The position numbers and the translations under genes were made by a program. The notes beneath the pieces are model-generated. The model worked only from the letters and a program-made list of their open reading frames with translations, did not search any database and was not told the origin of the DNA. A stretch of DNA of 64,000 nt from Oleispirillum sp963678075 (GTDB lineage Bacteria; Pseudomonadota; Alphaproteobacteria; Rhodospirillales; Rhodospirillaceae), in the NCBI GenBank assembly GCA_963678075.2, contig CAXXPK010000003.1:496001-560000 (forward strand), given 5' to 3'. Shown piece after piece: positions 34,446 to 43,613 of the stretch. Each line of letters begins with the position of its first letter. Position 1 is the first letter of the stretch.

Positions 34446-34651
34446 CCGACCAACCCGCCGACTGGAAGGCTCGGCCCTGCCCGACCTGTGGCAAGCCCGC
34501 GGTTTACAGCGAACGGCCATTCTGTTCCCGCCGTTGCCGCCTGCTCGATCTTGGCTGTTGGTTCGAGGGGAAATATGCGATCCCGGTCGAAAACGACGAC
34601 GACGATGACGACGTCTGGGAAACCATTCACGACGGCGAAAAGGACGACTGA
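34442..34651 (+). CDS. yacG: DNA gyrase inhibitor/zinc-binding protein YacG
   Basis: 69 residues with a treble-clef zinc site CPTCG...FCSRRCRLLDLGCWF, typical of YacG, which inhibits gyrase by binding GyrB in E. coli. The C-terminus is a run of acidic residues. Overlaps the RNase G-like stop by four bases. Confidence 0.92.
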   Translation: MTDQPADWKARPCPTCGKPAVYSERPFCSRRCRLLDLGCWFEGKYAIPVENDDDDDDVWETIHDGEKDD

Positions 34652-34773
34652 AACTGAATCAAGTTTTCTGAAAAAGCAAAAGGCGCGTTTTGGCGCTGGA
34701 CAGCGGCCGGAAACTTTTTTATACAGTCGGACCTCCACGACAGCCGAGCCATTGCCCGGCCCCGTCGTTTAGT

Positions 34774-34849
<76 letters not shown>

Positions 34850-35064
34850 TTCCTCTCCCTCTTTCCATCCCTGTTGCTTTGCCCTTCGGGCGAGGGCGCT
34901 TGTAACCCTGGCGTGCCGGTTTCTGTCGTTTAAGTTGCGGCCAGTCGGCGGATTCTTGGGCGGCGGAGGGAAAAGCGCATGAAAACCCTTGCGGGGTATC
35001 GTCATCTTCGGAACACTCCCTATGTGTAGGTTCGCCATGGCAATTTATTGGGAGGATACCAAAG

Positions 35065-36042
35065 ATGGCAAAGAGCCTTCGGCAGAGTGTGTTGCGTACC
35101 CTTACCCTTGGCCTTGCCACTGCCGCGGGTCTGTCCTTGGCGCCGCAACCGGCGTCGGCGGAACAGTTCATCAACGTCGTCACCGGCGGCACCAGCGGCG
35201 TTTACTATCCGTTGGGGGTGGCCCTGACCAAGCTTTACGTCGATGCGATCCCCGGCGTGCGGACCAGCGTGCAGGCGACCAAGGCGTCGGCGGAGAATCT
35301 CAACCTGTTGCAAAAGGGTCGTGGCGAACTGGCCTTTACCCTGGGCGATGCGCTGGCCGATGCCTGGACCGGCAACGCCGAGGCGGGGTTCCCCAAGAAA
35401 CTCGATAAGTTGTGCGGGTTGGCGGCGATTTATTCCAACTATGTGCACTTCGTGGCACGGGCCGATTCCGGCATCAAGACGCTGGCCGATTTGAAGGGCA
35501 AGCGGGTTTCCGTCGGCGCGCCGAAATCGGGGACCGAACTGAATGCCCGCGCGCTGCTGACCGCCAACGGCATCAAGTATTCCGACTTTTCGAAGACCGA
35601 ATACCTGCCCTATGCGGAATCCGCGCAACTGATCCAGAACAACCAGCTCGACGCGACGCTGCTGTCGTCGGGCTTGGGCGTGGCTACCATTCGCGAACTG
35701 GCGGCGACCACCGCCGTGGTGATCGTACCGATCACGCCGGAGCAGATTGCGAAGATCGGTCAGCCGGTCTATCAGCCGGGCTTCATTCCCGCCAACACCT
35801 ATCATGGGCAGACCACCGATGTGCCGACGGTGACGATCGGCAACTATCTGGTCACCCACAAGGGCGTGCCGACCGATGTCGTTTATAAGATGACCAAGGC
35901 GATGTACACCCATCTGGATGCCCTGGTCGCCGCGCACTCGGTGGCGAAAGCGATCAAACCGGAAAAGGCCCTGGCCGGCATGCCGTTGCCGCTGCATCCT
36001 GGGGCGGAAAAGTGTTATAAGGAAGTCGGACTGATCAAGTAG
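35065..36042 (+). CDS. TAXI-family TRAP transporter substrate-binding protein
   Basis: Periplasmic binding protein, 325 residues. A Sec signal peptide (hydrophobic LRTLTLGLATAAGLSL, cleavage near ASA-EQF) precedes the mature TAXI fold: NVVTGGTSGVYYPLGVAL, then GELAFTLGDALADA, SVGAPKSGTELNARALL and PGFIPANTYHGQ. Family substrates include glutamate and 2-oxoglutarate, but the ligand here is unknown. GGGAGGA precedes the ATG. It feeds the fused membrane component encoded next. Confidence 0.93.
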   Translation: MAKSLRQSVLRTLTLGLATAAGLSLAPQPASAEQFINVVTGGTSGVYYPLGVALTKLYVDAIPGVRTSVQATKASAENLNLLQKGRGELAFTLGDALADAWTGNAEAGFPKKLDKLCGLAAIYSNYVHFVARADSGIKTLADLKGKRVSVGAPKSGTELNARALLTANGIKYSDFSKTEYLPYAESAQLIQNNQLDATLLSSGLGVATIRELAATTAVVIVPITPEQIAKIGQPVYQPGFIPANTYHGQTTDVPTVTIGNYLVTHKGVPTDVVYKMTKAMYTHLDALVAAHSVAKAIKPEKALAGMPLPLHPGAEKCYKEVGLIK

Positions 36043-36060
36043 TCCGCCGCGCAGCCTTCA

Positions 36061-36096
36061 CGGACGGTCGGAGTGATCCGACCGTCCGCATTCTTT
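36061..36096 (+). terminator. Hairpin between TAXI binding protein and TRAP membrane gene
   Basis: Perfect 11-bp stem CGGACGGTCGG (36061-36071) with CCGACCGTCCG (36078-36088), a six-base loop, and a T-rich tail CATTCTTT. Located inside the transporter unit, it probably attenuates transcription so that the binding protein is made in excess of the permease. Confidence 0.7.
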
Positions 36097-36122
36097 GCGA
36101 TTTCGCCTTCCGAGAGGTCTCC

Positions 36123-38219
36123 ATGGCTGTCTCCACCGCTACCGTTTCTCCCGTTCCGCACGACGATGCCGCCCCGCACAATCCTCCTCCCGATCTTGGC
36201 ACGCTCATTGGCAAGGTTTTGTTTGCCGCTGCGTTGATTTTTTCCAGTTGGCAGATCTATACCGCCGCCTATGCGCCGCTGTCGTCGGTGGTGCTGCGGG
36301 CGATGCACGTCGGCTTTTTGCTGCTGATAGTGTTCGGTACCGCCTCGGCAAAGCCGGGGCGACCGGTCGCGCTGAAGGCCTTCGACTGGTTGTGCGCGGG
36401 CGCCGCCTTCGCCACCGGGCTTTACCAGTGGGTGTTCGAAGGAGATCTCATCCTGCGCGCGGGCGATCCCACCGTCGCCGATATCGCGGTCGGCAGTCTT
36501 GCCCTGGTCTTTGTGTTCGAGGCGGCACGCCGGGTCTTGGGGTGGGCGCTGCCGGCGATCTGTTCCGGTTTCGTCGCCTTCGGCCTGTTCGGAGAATATC
36601 TGCCGCGTCCGCTGGGGCATCGCGGTTTCGGATTCGATCAGGTGATCGATCAGTTGGCGATGGGGATGGAGGGAATCTACGGCACCCCGACGTATGTCTC
36701 CGCCACATACATCTTTCTGTTCATCGTGTTCGGCAGCTTTCTGGAGCGGGCCGGGATCATCAAGTTGTTTTCCGATCTGGCGATCGGCATCGTCGGCCAC
36801 ACCCGCGGGGGCCCGGCGAAGGTGGCGGTGGTGTCCTCCGCCCTGATGGGCACGGTCAACGGTTCGGGCGTCGCCAATGTGGTGACCACCGGCCAAGTGA
36901 CCATCCCAATCATGAAGAAAATCGGATTCACACCTCAGTTTGCCGGTGCGGTCGAGGCCACGGCCAGCATGGGCGGTCAGATCATGCCGCCGGTGATGGG
37001 CGCGGTCGCCTTCATCATGGCCGAGACCCTGGGTGTCGCCTATACGGAGGTCGTCAAGGCGGCGGTGGTTCCCGCCATACTGTACTTCGGCGCGGCCTTT
37101 GGGATGGTGCATTTGGAGGCGACGCGCCTGGGACTGCGTGGGCTGGATTATGACCAGTTGCCGGATTGGAGGAAGGCTCTGAGGAACGGCTGGTATCTGT
37201 TGGGGCCGCTGGTGCTTTTGGTCTATCTGCTGTTCCAGGGGTTCACACCGTTGTTTTCCGGCACCATCAGCCTCGCGGTGACCGCCGCCCTGGTGATGGG
37301 GCTGCCGATCGCGGCGCGGGTCGAGCCGGTCGGGCTGCGGGTTGCCTTCTGGGTTGCCCTGGGGGCCGCCGGCGGCTTGTTCTTCAAGTACGGCGTCGAT
37401 GTCGTGTTTCTGGTCCTTGCTTTTCTGGCGGTGGTGTTGCTGTTGATGAAGAAGGGCGGACGCCGGACGCTCGGCGTCGTCGTTGAGGCCCTGACCGAGG
37501 GCGCCCGCAACGCCGTTGCGGTTGGTATTGCCTGCGCCCTGGTCGGCGTCATTGTCGGCATCATGACCCTGACCGGCGCCGCCACCAATTTCGCGCGGAC
37601 CATCGTCGCGGTCGGCGAGCACAGCCTGTTCCTCAGCCTTGTGCTGACCATGATCACCTGTTTGATTTTGGGCATGGGGGTGCCGACCATCCCCAACTAC
37701 ATCATCACCAGTTCCCTGGTCGGTCCTGCGTTGCTGGGGTTGGGCGTGCCGTTGATCGTCAGCCACATGTTCGTGTTCTATTTCGGCATCATGGCGGATT
37801 TGACGCCACCGGTCGCCCTGGCCGCCTTCGCCGCCGCGCCGATCGCGCGGGCGTCCGGACTTTCCATCAGCATCCAGTGCCTGCGGATCGCGATCGCGGG
37901 TTTCGTGGTTCCCTGTATGGCGGTTTATGCGCCGGCCCTGATGTTGCAGGACGGGGGGCCGCTGGCCGCGTCCATCGGCTATTTCCCCGCCGTCGCCTAC
38001 GTGATCGCCAAGGCGGTGTTGTCGATCGGTCTGTGGGGGATGGCGAGCATCGGCTTCCTCGGGCGGCGACTGACGTGGTGGGAACGCCTGTGGGCCGCCG
38101 CTGCCGCCTTCTTGCTGGTTGCCGCCTTGCCGGTGACCGACGAGTTGGGCTTTGTCGCCTCCTTCGCCTTCATCGGCTATCTGTGGTTCCGCCTGCGGCG
38201 GCTTCCAGAGGCGGGTTGA
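36123..38219 (+). CDS. TRAP transporter fused permease (DctQM-like, TAXI type)
   Basis: Inner-membrane carrier, 698 residues, combining a small four-helix part and a large twelve-helix part as usual for TAXI systems. Features: GSFLERAGIIKLF, SALMGTVNGSGVANVVTTG, ATASMGGQIMPPVMGAVAF and LGMGVPTIPNYIITSSL, all conserved in this family. Many hydrophobic segments throughout. It imports the ligand delivered by the preceding binding protein, driven by an ion gradient. Intact; followed directly by DUF1850. Confidence 0.93.
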   Translation: MAVSTATVSPVPHDDAAPHNPPPDLGTLIGKVLFAAALIFSSWQIYTAAYAPLSSVVLRAMHVGFLLLIVFGTASAKPGRPVALKAFDWLCAGAAFATGLYQWVFEGDLILRAGDPTVADIAVGSLALVFVFEAARRVLGWALPAICSGFVAFGLFGEYLPRPLGHRGFGFDQVIDQLAMGMEGIYGTPTYVSATYIFLFIVFGSFLERAGIIKLFSDLAIGIVGHTRGGPAKVAVVSSALMGTVNGSGVANVVTTGQVTIPIMKKIGFTPQFAGAVEATASMGGQIMPPVMGAVAFIMAETLGVAYTEVVKAAVVPAILYFGAAFGMVHLEATRLGLRGLDYDQLPDWRKALRNGWYLLGPLVLLVYLLFQGFTPLFSGTISLAVTAALVMGLPIAARVEPVGLRVAFWVALGAAGGLFFKYGVDVVFLVLAFLAVVLLLMKKGGRRTLGVVVEALTEGARNAVAVGIACALVGVIVGIMTLTGAATNFARTIVAVGEHSLFLSLVLTMITCLILGMGVPTIPNYIITSSLVGPALLGLGVPLIVSHMFVFYFGIMADLTPPVALAAFAAAPIARASGLSISIQCLRIAIAGFVVPCMAVYAPALMLQDGGPLAASIGYFPAVAYVIAKAVLSIGLWGMASIGFLGRRLTWWERLWAAAAAFLLVAALPVTDELGFVASFAFIGYLWFRLRRLPEAG

Positions 38220-38220
38220 G

Positions 38221-38637
38221 GTGGCGGTGGTTCCGGCCTTGTTGTGCGTGGCGGTGGGGCATTATGCCGTCGCCGTCTACGCGCCGCGCTTCACCCTGTC
38301 GTGGAAACATTCCATGGAGTATGTGGAATGGCGCGAGACCTGGAAGGTCCGCACCAAGACCATGCAGGTGGTGGAGGCTCGCATTAAGGGAACCGGCGCG
38401 GGGATGGAGCCCCCGCGTCATGCCGTGCTGAAGGACGGCTGGTTCATCTATACGCCGAAGTCGCCGCCGCAGGAGCAACTGGTGCTGCCGGACAGCGGCT
38501 TCACCAGGCCGATGCGTCTGTGCTTGCCCAAGGATGTCTGCCGCTCGATCCGGACGTTTCTGCCGCGCGAGGCGCCGAAGGACGAACTGGTGGTGTTGTC
38601 GGTGGCGGTCGATGGACAGTGCGGCGGCGACCGATAA
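38221..38637 (+). CDS. DUF1850 protein
   Basis: 138 residues from GTG 38221, one base after the permease stop. Family signature: FTLSWKHSMEYVEWRETW and VEARIKGTGAGMEPP. A short hydrophobic N-terminus (VVPALLCVAVGHYAVAVYA) suggests a membrane anchor or export. DUF1850 genes are regularly found beside TAXI-TRAP permeases, so a role as transporter accessory is inferred. Confidence 0.87.
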   Translation: MAVVPALLCVAVGHYAVAVYAPRFTLSWKHSMEYVEWRETWKVRTKTMQVVEARIKGTGAGMEPPRHAVLKDGWFIYTPKSPPQEQLVLPDSGFTRPMRLCLPKDVCRSIRTFLPREAPKDELVVLSVAVDGQCGGDR

Positions 38638-38690
38638 GGACGCTCCGTCCCGGTCACGGTGGGGTCAGGACAAGGCGGACGTCGCCCACC

Positions 38691-40135
38691 CAGGCGCAGG
38701 CGTCGGGCCTGTTCCACGATCTCGGTGAAGGCCGTGCCGACCGCTTCCGGTCCGGCCAGATTTACCCGCACCCCGCCAACGTCGGATTTGTGGGAAATCT
38801 GAGGAGAGGCGATCTTCACCGCCACCGGGGCGGCGATCGCCGCCGCCGCCGCCGTGGCATCCTCGGCGCTGGCGGCCAGGATCGTGCGCGGGGAGGGCAG
38901 GCCATAGGCGGCCAGGATCTCCTACGCCTGGAACTCGACGATCTCGGTGGCTCCCCCGGCGCGGGCGGCGGCGATGGCGGTCGCGGTTTCGGCGATCACG
39001 GCGTGAACCGATGGGTCGCAAATCACCGTTTCCAGGGTCTTGCGGTAGCGCTCGGCGGGGGCGTCGCCGATGATGTCGATGGGGTTGGCCAGCGAGGCAT
39101 AGGCGGGCAGGAAGCTTTTCAGCTTGGCGACGGTCTCGTCGCTTAAGTGCGCCAGTTCCAGCGCCGAGTTCTCGGCGGCGTCGGCGGCCATGGCCCCGGG
39201 GCCGCCGGAATTGGTGACGATGGCGAGGCCCGGCCCCTTGGACAGGGGCTGGGTCGAAAAGGCTTGGGCGAGGTCGAACAGCGAGACCATGTCGGCGGCG
39301 CGGATGATGCCGGTCTTGCGAAAGGCGGCGACATAGGCGGCGTCGTTTCCCGCGATCGCGCCGGTATGGGACGAAGTTGCCCTGGCTCCGGCTGCGGTGG
39401 TGCCGGATTTGATTAAGATCACCGGTTTCTCCCGCGTGACCCTGGTCGCGTTTTTCAGGAATTTCGCGCCGTCCTCGACGTTCTCGATGTAGCCGAGAAT
39501 TACCGAGGTGGCGGTATCCGTCCGCAAATACTCAAGCATGTCGGCTTCGTTGATCACCGCCTTGTTGCGAGCGAGATGAAGCGCGAGAATCCCATGTTCT
39601 CGCCCAGCGCCCAGTCGAGGATGGCGGTGCACAATGCCCCGGACTGCGAAAAGAAGGCGACCGTTCCTTCCTGCGGGGTGTTGGCCGCGAAAGAGGCGTT
39701 GACGTGTCCCTGGGTGCTGATCAGTCCCAGACAGTTGGGGCCGACCATGGCGATGCCGTGGTCGGCGCAAATTCCGGCCAATTGCCGTTCCAGGTCGGCG
39801 CCGTCGCCGCCGACTTCCTTGAAGCCCGCAGTGATCACGACGGCGGCGCGCACCCGGCGGCGGACCAGCGCCTCCATGGCGGGAACCACGGCGGCCACCG
39901 GCAGGACGATGACCGCGAGGTCGATATTCTCGGGCAGATCGTTGATCGAGCGGAGGGTCGGCAATCCCAGGATCGTCGTGGCGGTGGGATTGATCGGATA
40001 GATCTTTCCCGTGAATTGCGCTTCCAGCAAGTTGGCGACGACCGCGTGTCCGACCTTTCCGGGATTGGTGGAGGCGCCGATCACGGCCACGGTTTTCGGG
40101 GAAAACAGCGCGGGAATGTTGTGCTTGTGGCGCAT
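38691..40135 (-). pseudogene. NDP-forming acyl-CoA synthetase, frameshifted, amber codon, truncated
   Basis: Relative of ADP-forming acetyl-CoA synthetase and Pat-type acyl-CoA synthetases. N-terminal CoA-binding domain: VAVIGASTNPGKVGHAVV and YPINPT. The ligase part has FFSQSGALCTAILDWA, IKSGTTAAGARATSSHTGA with the phosphohistidine, and NSGGPGAMAADA. A missing base near 39571 breaks FISL from NKAVINEADMLEYL. A TAG at 38922-38924 follows VEFQA and precedes EILAAYGLPSP. The ATP-grasp domain starts (VAVKIASPQISHKSDVGGV) but recognisable sequence ends near 38691, so most of it is missing. Convergent with DUF1850. Confidence 0.85.
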
Positions 40136-40529
40136 GGCGTAATCTCGCTGCGAAAATGAGCGGCGGCCTGGGGGTCGATGGGGCCGAAAAGGGCGTCGCG
40201 GATGATGGAATGTGTTGAAGTCATTAGATGATGGGGCGTGTGGGGGGGGGCGTCTCCAAGGTTGTGCGAGCAGGTTTTTTTTGCAAAGAGGCGGTAAAAT
40301 ATGGACAGTGCAAAAATGTTAAAGCAACTCAATCCACACGCTTCCAGTCGAGCCCCGGTATTTTTTCCGGACGGCCGTGACGAAGCGCCCGAGTCTTTGT
40401 CGGTTCGCGCGGATTTTCCTGGCGAGGCGGTGGGGCAAGGTCTTGCCGTCCGGTTTGGGGGCGCAATATACCGAAAATCCCATCTTCTCGCCGGAACCGT
40501 GAAGGATTTGTCGCTCCATATACAACACT
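40136..40529. other. Intergenic region, no gene supported
   Basis: About 390 bases between the divergent acyl-CoA synthetase remnant and the met promoter. It contains a run of nine G near 40240 and short frames without ribosome sites or family likeness. GC content drops toward the met end. Confidence 0.4.
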
Positions 40530-40553
40530 AACATTTTGTATATAAAAAATGTT
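40530..40553. promoter_or_regulatory. AT-rich inverted repeat overlapping the met promoter
   Basis: AACATTTT (40530-40537) and its inverse AAAAATGTT (40545-40553) around an AT-rich centre in an otherwise GC-rich chromosome. It abuts the -35 hexamer, as expected for a repressor operator. The binding protein is unknown. Confidence 0.5.
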
Positions 40554-40581
40554 TGACATTTTGTCGCGGTGGTTTTATGAC
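40553..40581 (+). promoter_or_regulatory. Sigma-70-type promoter for metNIQ
   Basis: Consensus -35 TTGACA at 40553-40558 and -10-like TATGAC at 40576-40581 with a 17-base spacer. The predicted start near 40588 coincides with the first base of the SAM-II element, which supports both calls. Confidence 0.65.
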
Positions 40582-40586
40582 TCGCA

Positions 40587-40646
40587 ACCGCACCGATTTG
40601 AGCGAACAGCTTGCGGGCGCGGTACAAATGCAGCTAAAGCATCGGG
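40587..40646 (+). promoter_or_regulatory. SAM-II riboswitch upstream of metNIQ
   Basis: The element has the conserved SAM-II order: P1 5' strand ACCGCACC (40587-40594), the GATTTGA segment, GCTTGC, P1 3' strand GGGCGCGGT (40615-40623), then ACAAATGCAGCTAAAG, which forms the pseudoknot and SAM pocket. Wording and spacing match the known SAM-II (metA/metX) class of alphaproteobacteria. It should sense S-adenosylmethionine and, by closing the pseudoknot, lower expression of the methionine importer downstream. About 55 bases separate it from the metN ATG. Confidence 0.85.
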
Positions 40647-40701
40647 TTGAAATCTGCCCGGCCCATGGCTGCGGCGGTTTTTTTTGTTTCAAGGCGCCGA
40701 C

Positions 40702-41766
40702 ATGATTCGTCTGGAAGGTCTGGAAAAGGTTTTTCCTGCGGCGCGCGGTCAGGCCGCGCACCATGCCCTGAAGGGGATCGATCTTGCCATTGGCAAGGGG
40801 GAAATCTTTGGCATCATCGGGCGCTCGGGCGCGGGCAAAAGCACCCTGATCCGCACCATTAATCGTTTGGAGAACGCCACCGGCGGCCGCGTCGTGGTCG
40901 ATGGCGTCGATATTTCGGTCCTGTCCAGCGTCGAACTGACGGCCTTTCGCCGCAGCGTCGGCATGGTCTTTCAGCACTTCAATCTGTTGTCCTCGCGCAC
41001 CGTGTTCGGCAACGTCGCGCTGCCGCTGGAACTGGCGCGGGTGCCGAAGGACGCGATCGCCGCTCGCGTCGCGCCGATGCTGGATCTGGTGGGCCTGTCC
41101 GACAAGCGCGATCGTTATCCGGCGGAACTGTCGGGCGGTCAGAAGCAGCGGGTCGGCATCGCCCGCGCCCTGGTCGCCGAACCCAAAATGCTGTTGTGCG
41201 ACGAGGTGACCTCCGCCCTCGACCCCGAGACGACGCAGCAGATTCTCGATCTTCTGCGCGACATCAATCGTCGTCTCGACTTGACCATGGTGGTGATCAC
41301 CCACGAGATGAGCGTGGTGCGCGATCTTTGCGACCGGGTGGAGGTGATCGACGACGGACAGATCGTCGAACAGGGCAATATCTTCGACGTTTTCGTCAAG
41401 CCGGAGCATCCGACCACCCAGGCGCTGATCGCGGGCGAGATCGAGGCGGCGCTGCCGAAGTCCCTGCGTCGCATCATCCACGAGGGGCCGGGCGCCCCCG
41501 GCGAAAACCCGGTGGTGAAGATCGTCTTCACCGGTCCCAATGCCTATGAACCGATCATCAGTCAGTTGAGCCGCATCGCCGGCATCGACTTCAATATCCT
41601 GGCGGGGCAGGTGGATTACATCCAGAACCGTCCCTTCGGCATCCTGTTCGTCGAAGGCAAGGGCGGTCTGGCGGAGGCCGAAAAGGCCATCGCCTTCGTT
41701 CAGTCCCGGAATTTGAGCGCGGAGATCATCGGCTATGTCGATCCAGATTCTGTCCCTGCTGGCTAA
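40702..41766 (+). CDS. metN: Methionine ABC transporter ATP-binding protein
   Basis: ATPase of the MetNIQ importer, 354 residues from ATG 40702. Walker A GRSGAGKSTL, signature LSGGQKQRVGIARAL, Walker B LLCDEVTSALDP and H-loop VITHEMSVV. The C-terminal NIL domain (about residues 270-350; KIVFTGPNAYEPIISQLS) binds methionine and inhibits transport. metI begins inside its last 32 bases. Placement behind a SAM-II riboswitch confirms methionine as substrate. Confidence 0.95.
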   Translation: MIRLEGLEKVFPAARGQAAHHALKGIDLAIGKGEIFGIIGRSGAGKSTLIRTINRLENATGGRVVVDGVDISVLSSVELTAFRRSVGMVFQHFNLLSSRTVFGNVALPLELARVPKDAIAARVAPMLDLVGLSDKRDRYPAELSGGQKQRVGIARALVAEPKMLLCDEVTSALDPETTQQILDLLRDINRRLDLTMVVITHEMSVVRDLCDRVEVIDDGQIVEQGNIFDVFVKPEHPTTQALIAGEIEAALPKSLRRIIHEGPGAPGENPVVKIVFTGPNAYEPIISQLSRIAGIDFNILAGQVDYIQNRPFGILFVEGKGGLAEAEKAIAFVQSRNLSAEIIGYVDPDSVPAG

Positions 41767-42394
41767 TGCTGCGTGGGAGACCGCCTACATGGTGCTGGTG
41801 GCGCTGTCCATCGGTACCGCGCTGGGCGCTCCGTTGGGGGTGATGCTGGCGACGTCCGGTCGTGGCGAGCTGTTCGAACTGCCGGTCTTCAATCGCGTCG
41901 TCGGCGGTTTGGTCAACGCCACCCGTTCGATTCCCTTCATCATTCTGGCGGTGGCGATCATTCCGTTCACACGGCTGGTCGCCGGAACCTCGATCGGTAC
42001 CTCGGCGGCGATCGTGCCGTTGACGGTGGCAGCCACCCCCTTCATCGCTCGCATCATCGAGGGCGCGGTGCGGGGGGTCGATGCCGGCTTGATTGAGGCG
42101 GCGCAGGCGATGGGCGCGAAGCCGCTGCAGATCGTCTTCAAGGTGCTGCTGCCCGAGGCGCTGCCCGCCATCGTGCTAGGCCTGACCCTGACCACCGTTC
42201 TGCTGATCGGCTATTCCGCGATGGTCGGCGCGGTCGGTGGCGGCGGTCTGGGCGACCTGGGCATCCGCTATGGATATCAGCGGTTCCGTCCCGACATCAT
42301 GGCCGCCGTGGTGGTGGTGCTGATCGTCGTCGTGCAATTGATCCAGACTGCGGGCGACCGCCTGGCGCGACGCCTGAACAAACGCGTGCGTTGA
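41735..42394 (+). CDS. metI: Methionine ABC transporter permease
   Basis: 219-residue inner-membrane permease with five predicted helices. The EAA loop is EAAQAMGAKPLQIVFKVLLP, and NATRSIPFIILAVAIIPFTR and GYSAMVGAVGGGGLGDLG are typical of MetI. Overlaps metN by 32 bases and is followed by metQ after 38 bases. Intact. Confidence 0.95.
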   Translation: MSIQILSLLANAAWETAYMVLVALSIGTALGAPLGVMLATSGRGELFELPVFNRVVGGLVNATRSIPFIILAVAIIPFTRLVAGTSIGTSAAIVPLTVAATPFIARIIEGAVRGVDAGLIEAAQAMGAKPLQIVFKVLLPEALPAIVLGLTLTTVLLIGYSAMVGAVGGGGLGDLGIRYGYQRFRPDIMAAVVVVLIVVVQLIQTAGDRLARRLNKRVR

Positions 42395-42432
42395 TCCCGT
42401 CTTTTCCGCAATCGATCGCAAGGAGCCTTCCG

Positions 42433-43227
42433 ATGTCTTTGTCCCGTTTCCTGCGCGGCGTCGCCGCCGCCGCCGTCGGCATTCTGGCGGTGACTTCCGC
42501 CGCCGAGGCCAAGACCTACAAGGTTGGCGTCACCCAGGGTCCGCACGAACAGATCGCCGAATTCGTCAAGTCCGAGCTGGCGAAGCAGGGGGTCTCCATC
42601 GAGGTCATCGGCTTTTCCGACTATGTGTTGCCGAATCAGGCCCTGAACGACGGCGATCTGGACATCAACTCGTTCCAGCATCAGCCTTACCTCGACAATC
42701 AGGTGCGGGATCGCGGCTATAAACTGGTGCCGGTCGGCAAGAGCATCATCCTGCCGATGGGGATCTATTCCGACAAGGTGAAGGCCCTGGCCGACCTGAA
42801 GAAGGGCGACCGCGTCGGCCTGCCCAACGATTCCACCAACGGCGGACGCGCGCTGTTGCTGTTGCAGCACGCCGGTCTGATCAAGCTGGAGCCAAAGGCG
42901 GGCTTGCGCGCCGGGGTGCCGGACATCATCGCCAATCCGAAGGGCCTGAAGTTCGTGGAATTGGATGCCGCCCAGCTGCCGCGCGCCATTCCCGACCTTG
43001 CCGCCGCAGCGGTGAACACCAACTACGCCATTCAGGCCGGGTTGGTGCCGACCCGTGATGGCCTGATCGTCGAAGGCGCGGAAAGTCCCTATGCCTGCGT
43101 CATCGTGGTCAAGGAAGGCAACCAGAATGCCCCTTGGGTGAAGGCCTTCGTCGCCACCTACAATTCCGCGCCGGTGCGGAAATTCATCATTGAGACATTC
43201 AAGGGCAGTATCGTTCCGGCCTTCTAG
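42433..43227 (+). CDS. metQ: Methionine-binding protein MetQ
   Basis: Periplasmic NlpA-family binding protein, 264 residues from ATG 42433. A Sec signal peptide (RFLRGVAAAAVGILAVTSAAEA) is followed by KTYKVGVTQGPHEQIAEF. There is no lipobox cysteine, so it is predicted soluble rather than a lipoprotein. Conserved FQHQPYLDNQ, PNDSTNGGRALLLLQ and AAVNTNYAIQAGL. Third gene of the SAM-II-controlled operon. Confidence 0.94.
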   Translation: MSLSRFLRGVAAAAVGILAVTSAAEAKTYKVGVTQGPHEQIAEFVKSELAKQGVSIEVIGFSDYVLPNQALNDGDLDINSFQHQPYLDNQVRDRGYKLVPVGKSIILPMGIYSDKVKALADLKKGDRVGLPNDSTNGGRALLLLQHAGLIKLEPKAGLRAGVPDIIANPKGLKFVELDAAQLPRAIPDLAAAAVNTNYAIQAGLVPTRDGLIVEGAESPYACVIVVKEGNQNAPWVKAFVATYNSAPVRKFIIETFKGSIVPAF

Positions 43228-43259
43228 GGAAGATCTCACCGCAAGGAGGACAAGGCATT

Positions 43260-43613
43260 ATGAATCGCCGTTTTTTCACCACTGCTTTGGCTTTTGCCGT
43301 GATCGTCGGGTCGATCGTCTTGTCCTCCGCTGCTTTTGCCAAGGTCTATAGGGTCGGGGTTACGCCGGGAACCCACGAACGGGTGATGGACTTCGTCAAG
43401 CCGCTCCTTGCCCAGGCGGGGATCGAGATTCAGGTCGTATCGTTTTCCAACTATGGCATGCCGAATCAGGCGGTCAGTGACGGCGAACTCGACATGAATG
43501 CGTTCCAGCATCGGCCCTTCCTGGATAATCAGGTGTGGGACTATGGCTACGACCTGGCCGCGGTTGGCACCAATTTCATTGAGCCGATGGGGTTCCGGTT
43601 CTTGACGTGGTGA
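43260..43613 (+). pseudogene. Second metQ, truncated after the first domain
   Basis: 117 residues. Signal peptide and N-terminal lobe of a MetQ/NlpA protein (VYRVGVTPGTHERVMDFV, MNAFQHRPFLDNQVWDYG). After NFIEPMGF the homology ends and four unrelated codons lead to a stop at 43611-43613. The sequence then continues as the interior of a sensor kinase gene, so a deletion removed the rest of metQ2 and the kinase start. The half-protein cannot close on a ligand. Confidence 0.87.

Noticed and set aside
36015..37766. 583-codon frame antisense to the TRAP permease
   Set aside because: Gln/His/Asp-rich shadow translation; the plus-strand permease is unambiguous.
40577..40705. 42-codon frame overlapping metN as a leader peptide
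   Set aside because: Its ATG lies in the -10 region upstream of the predicted transcription start, and the stretch is explained by the SAM-II riboswitch.
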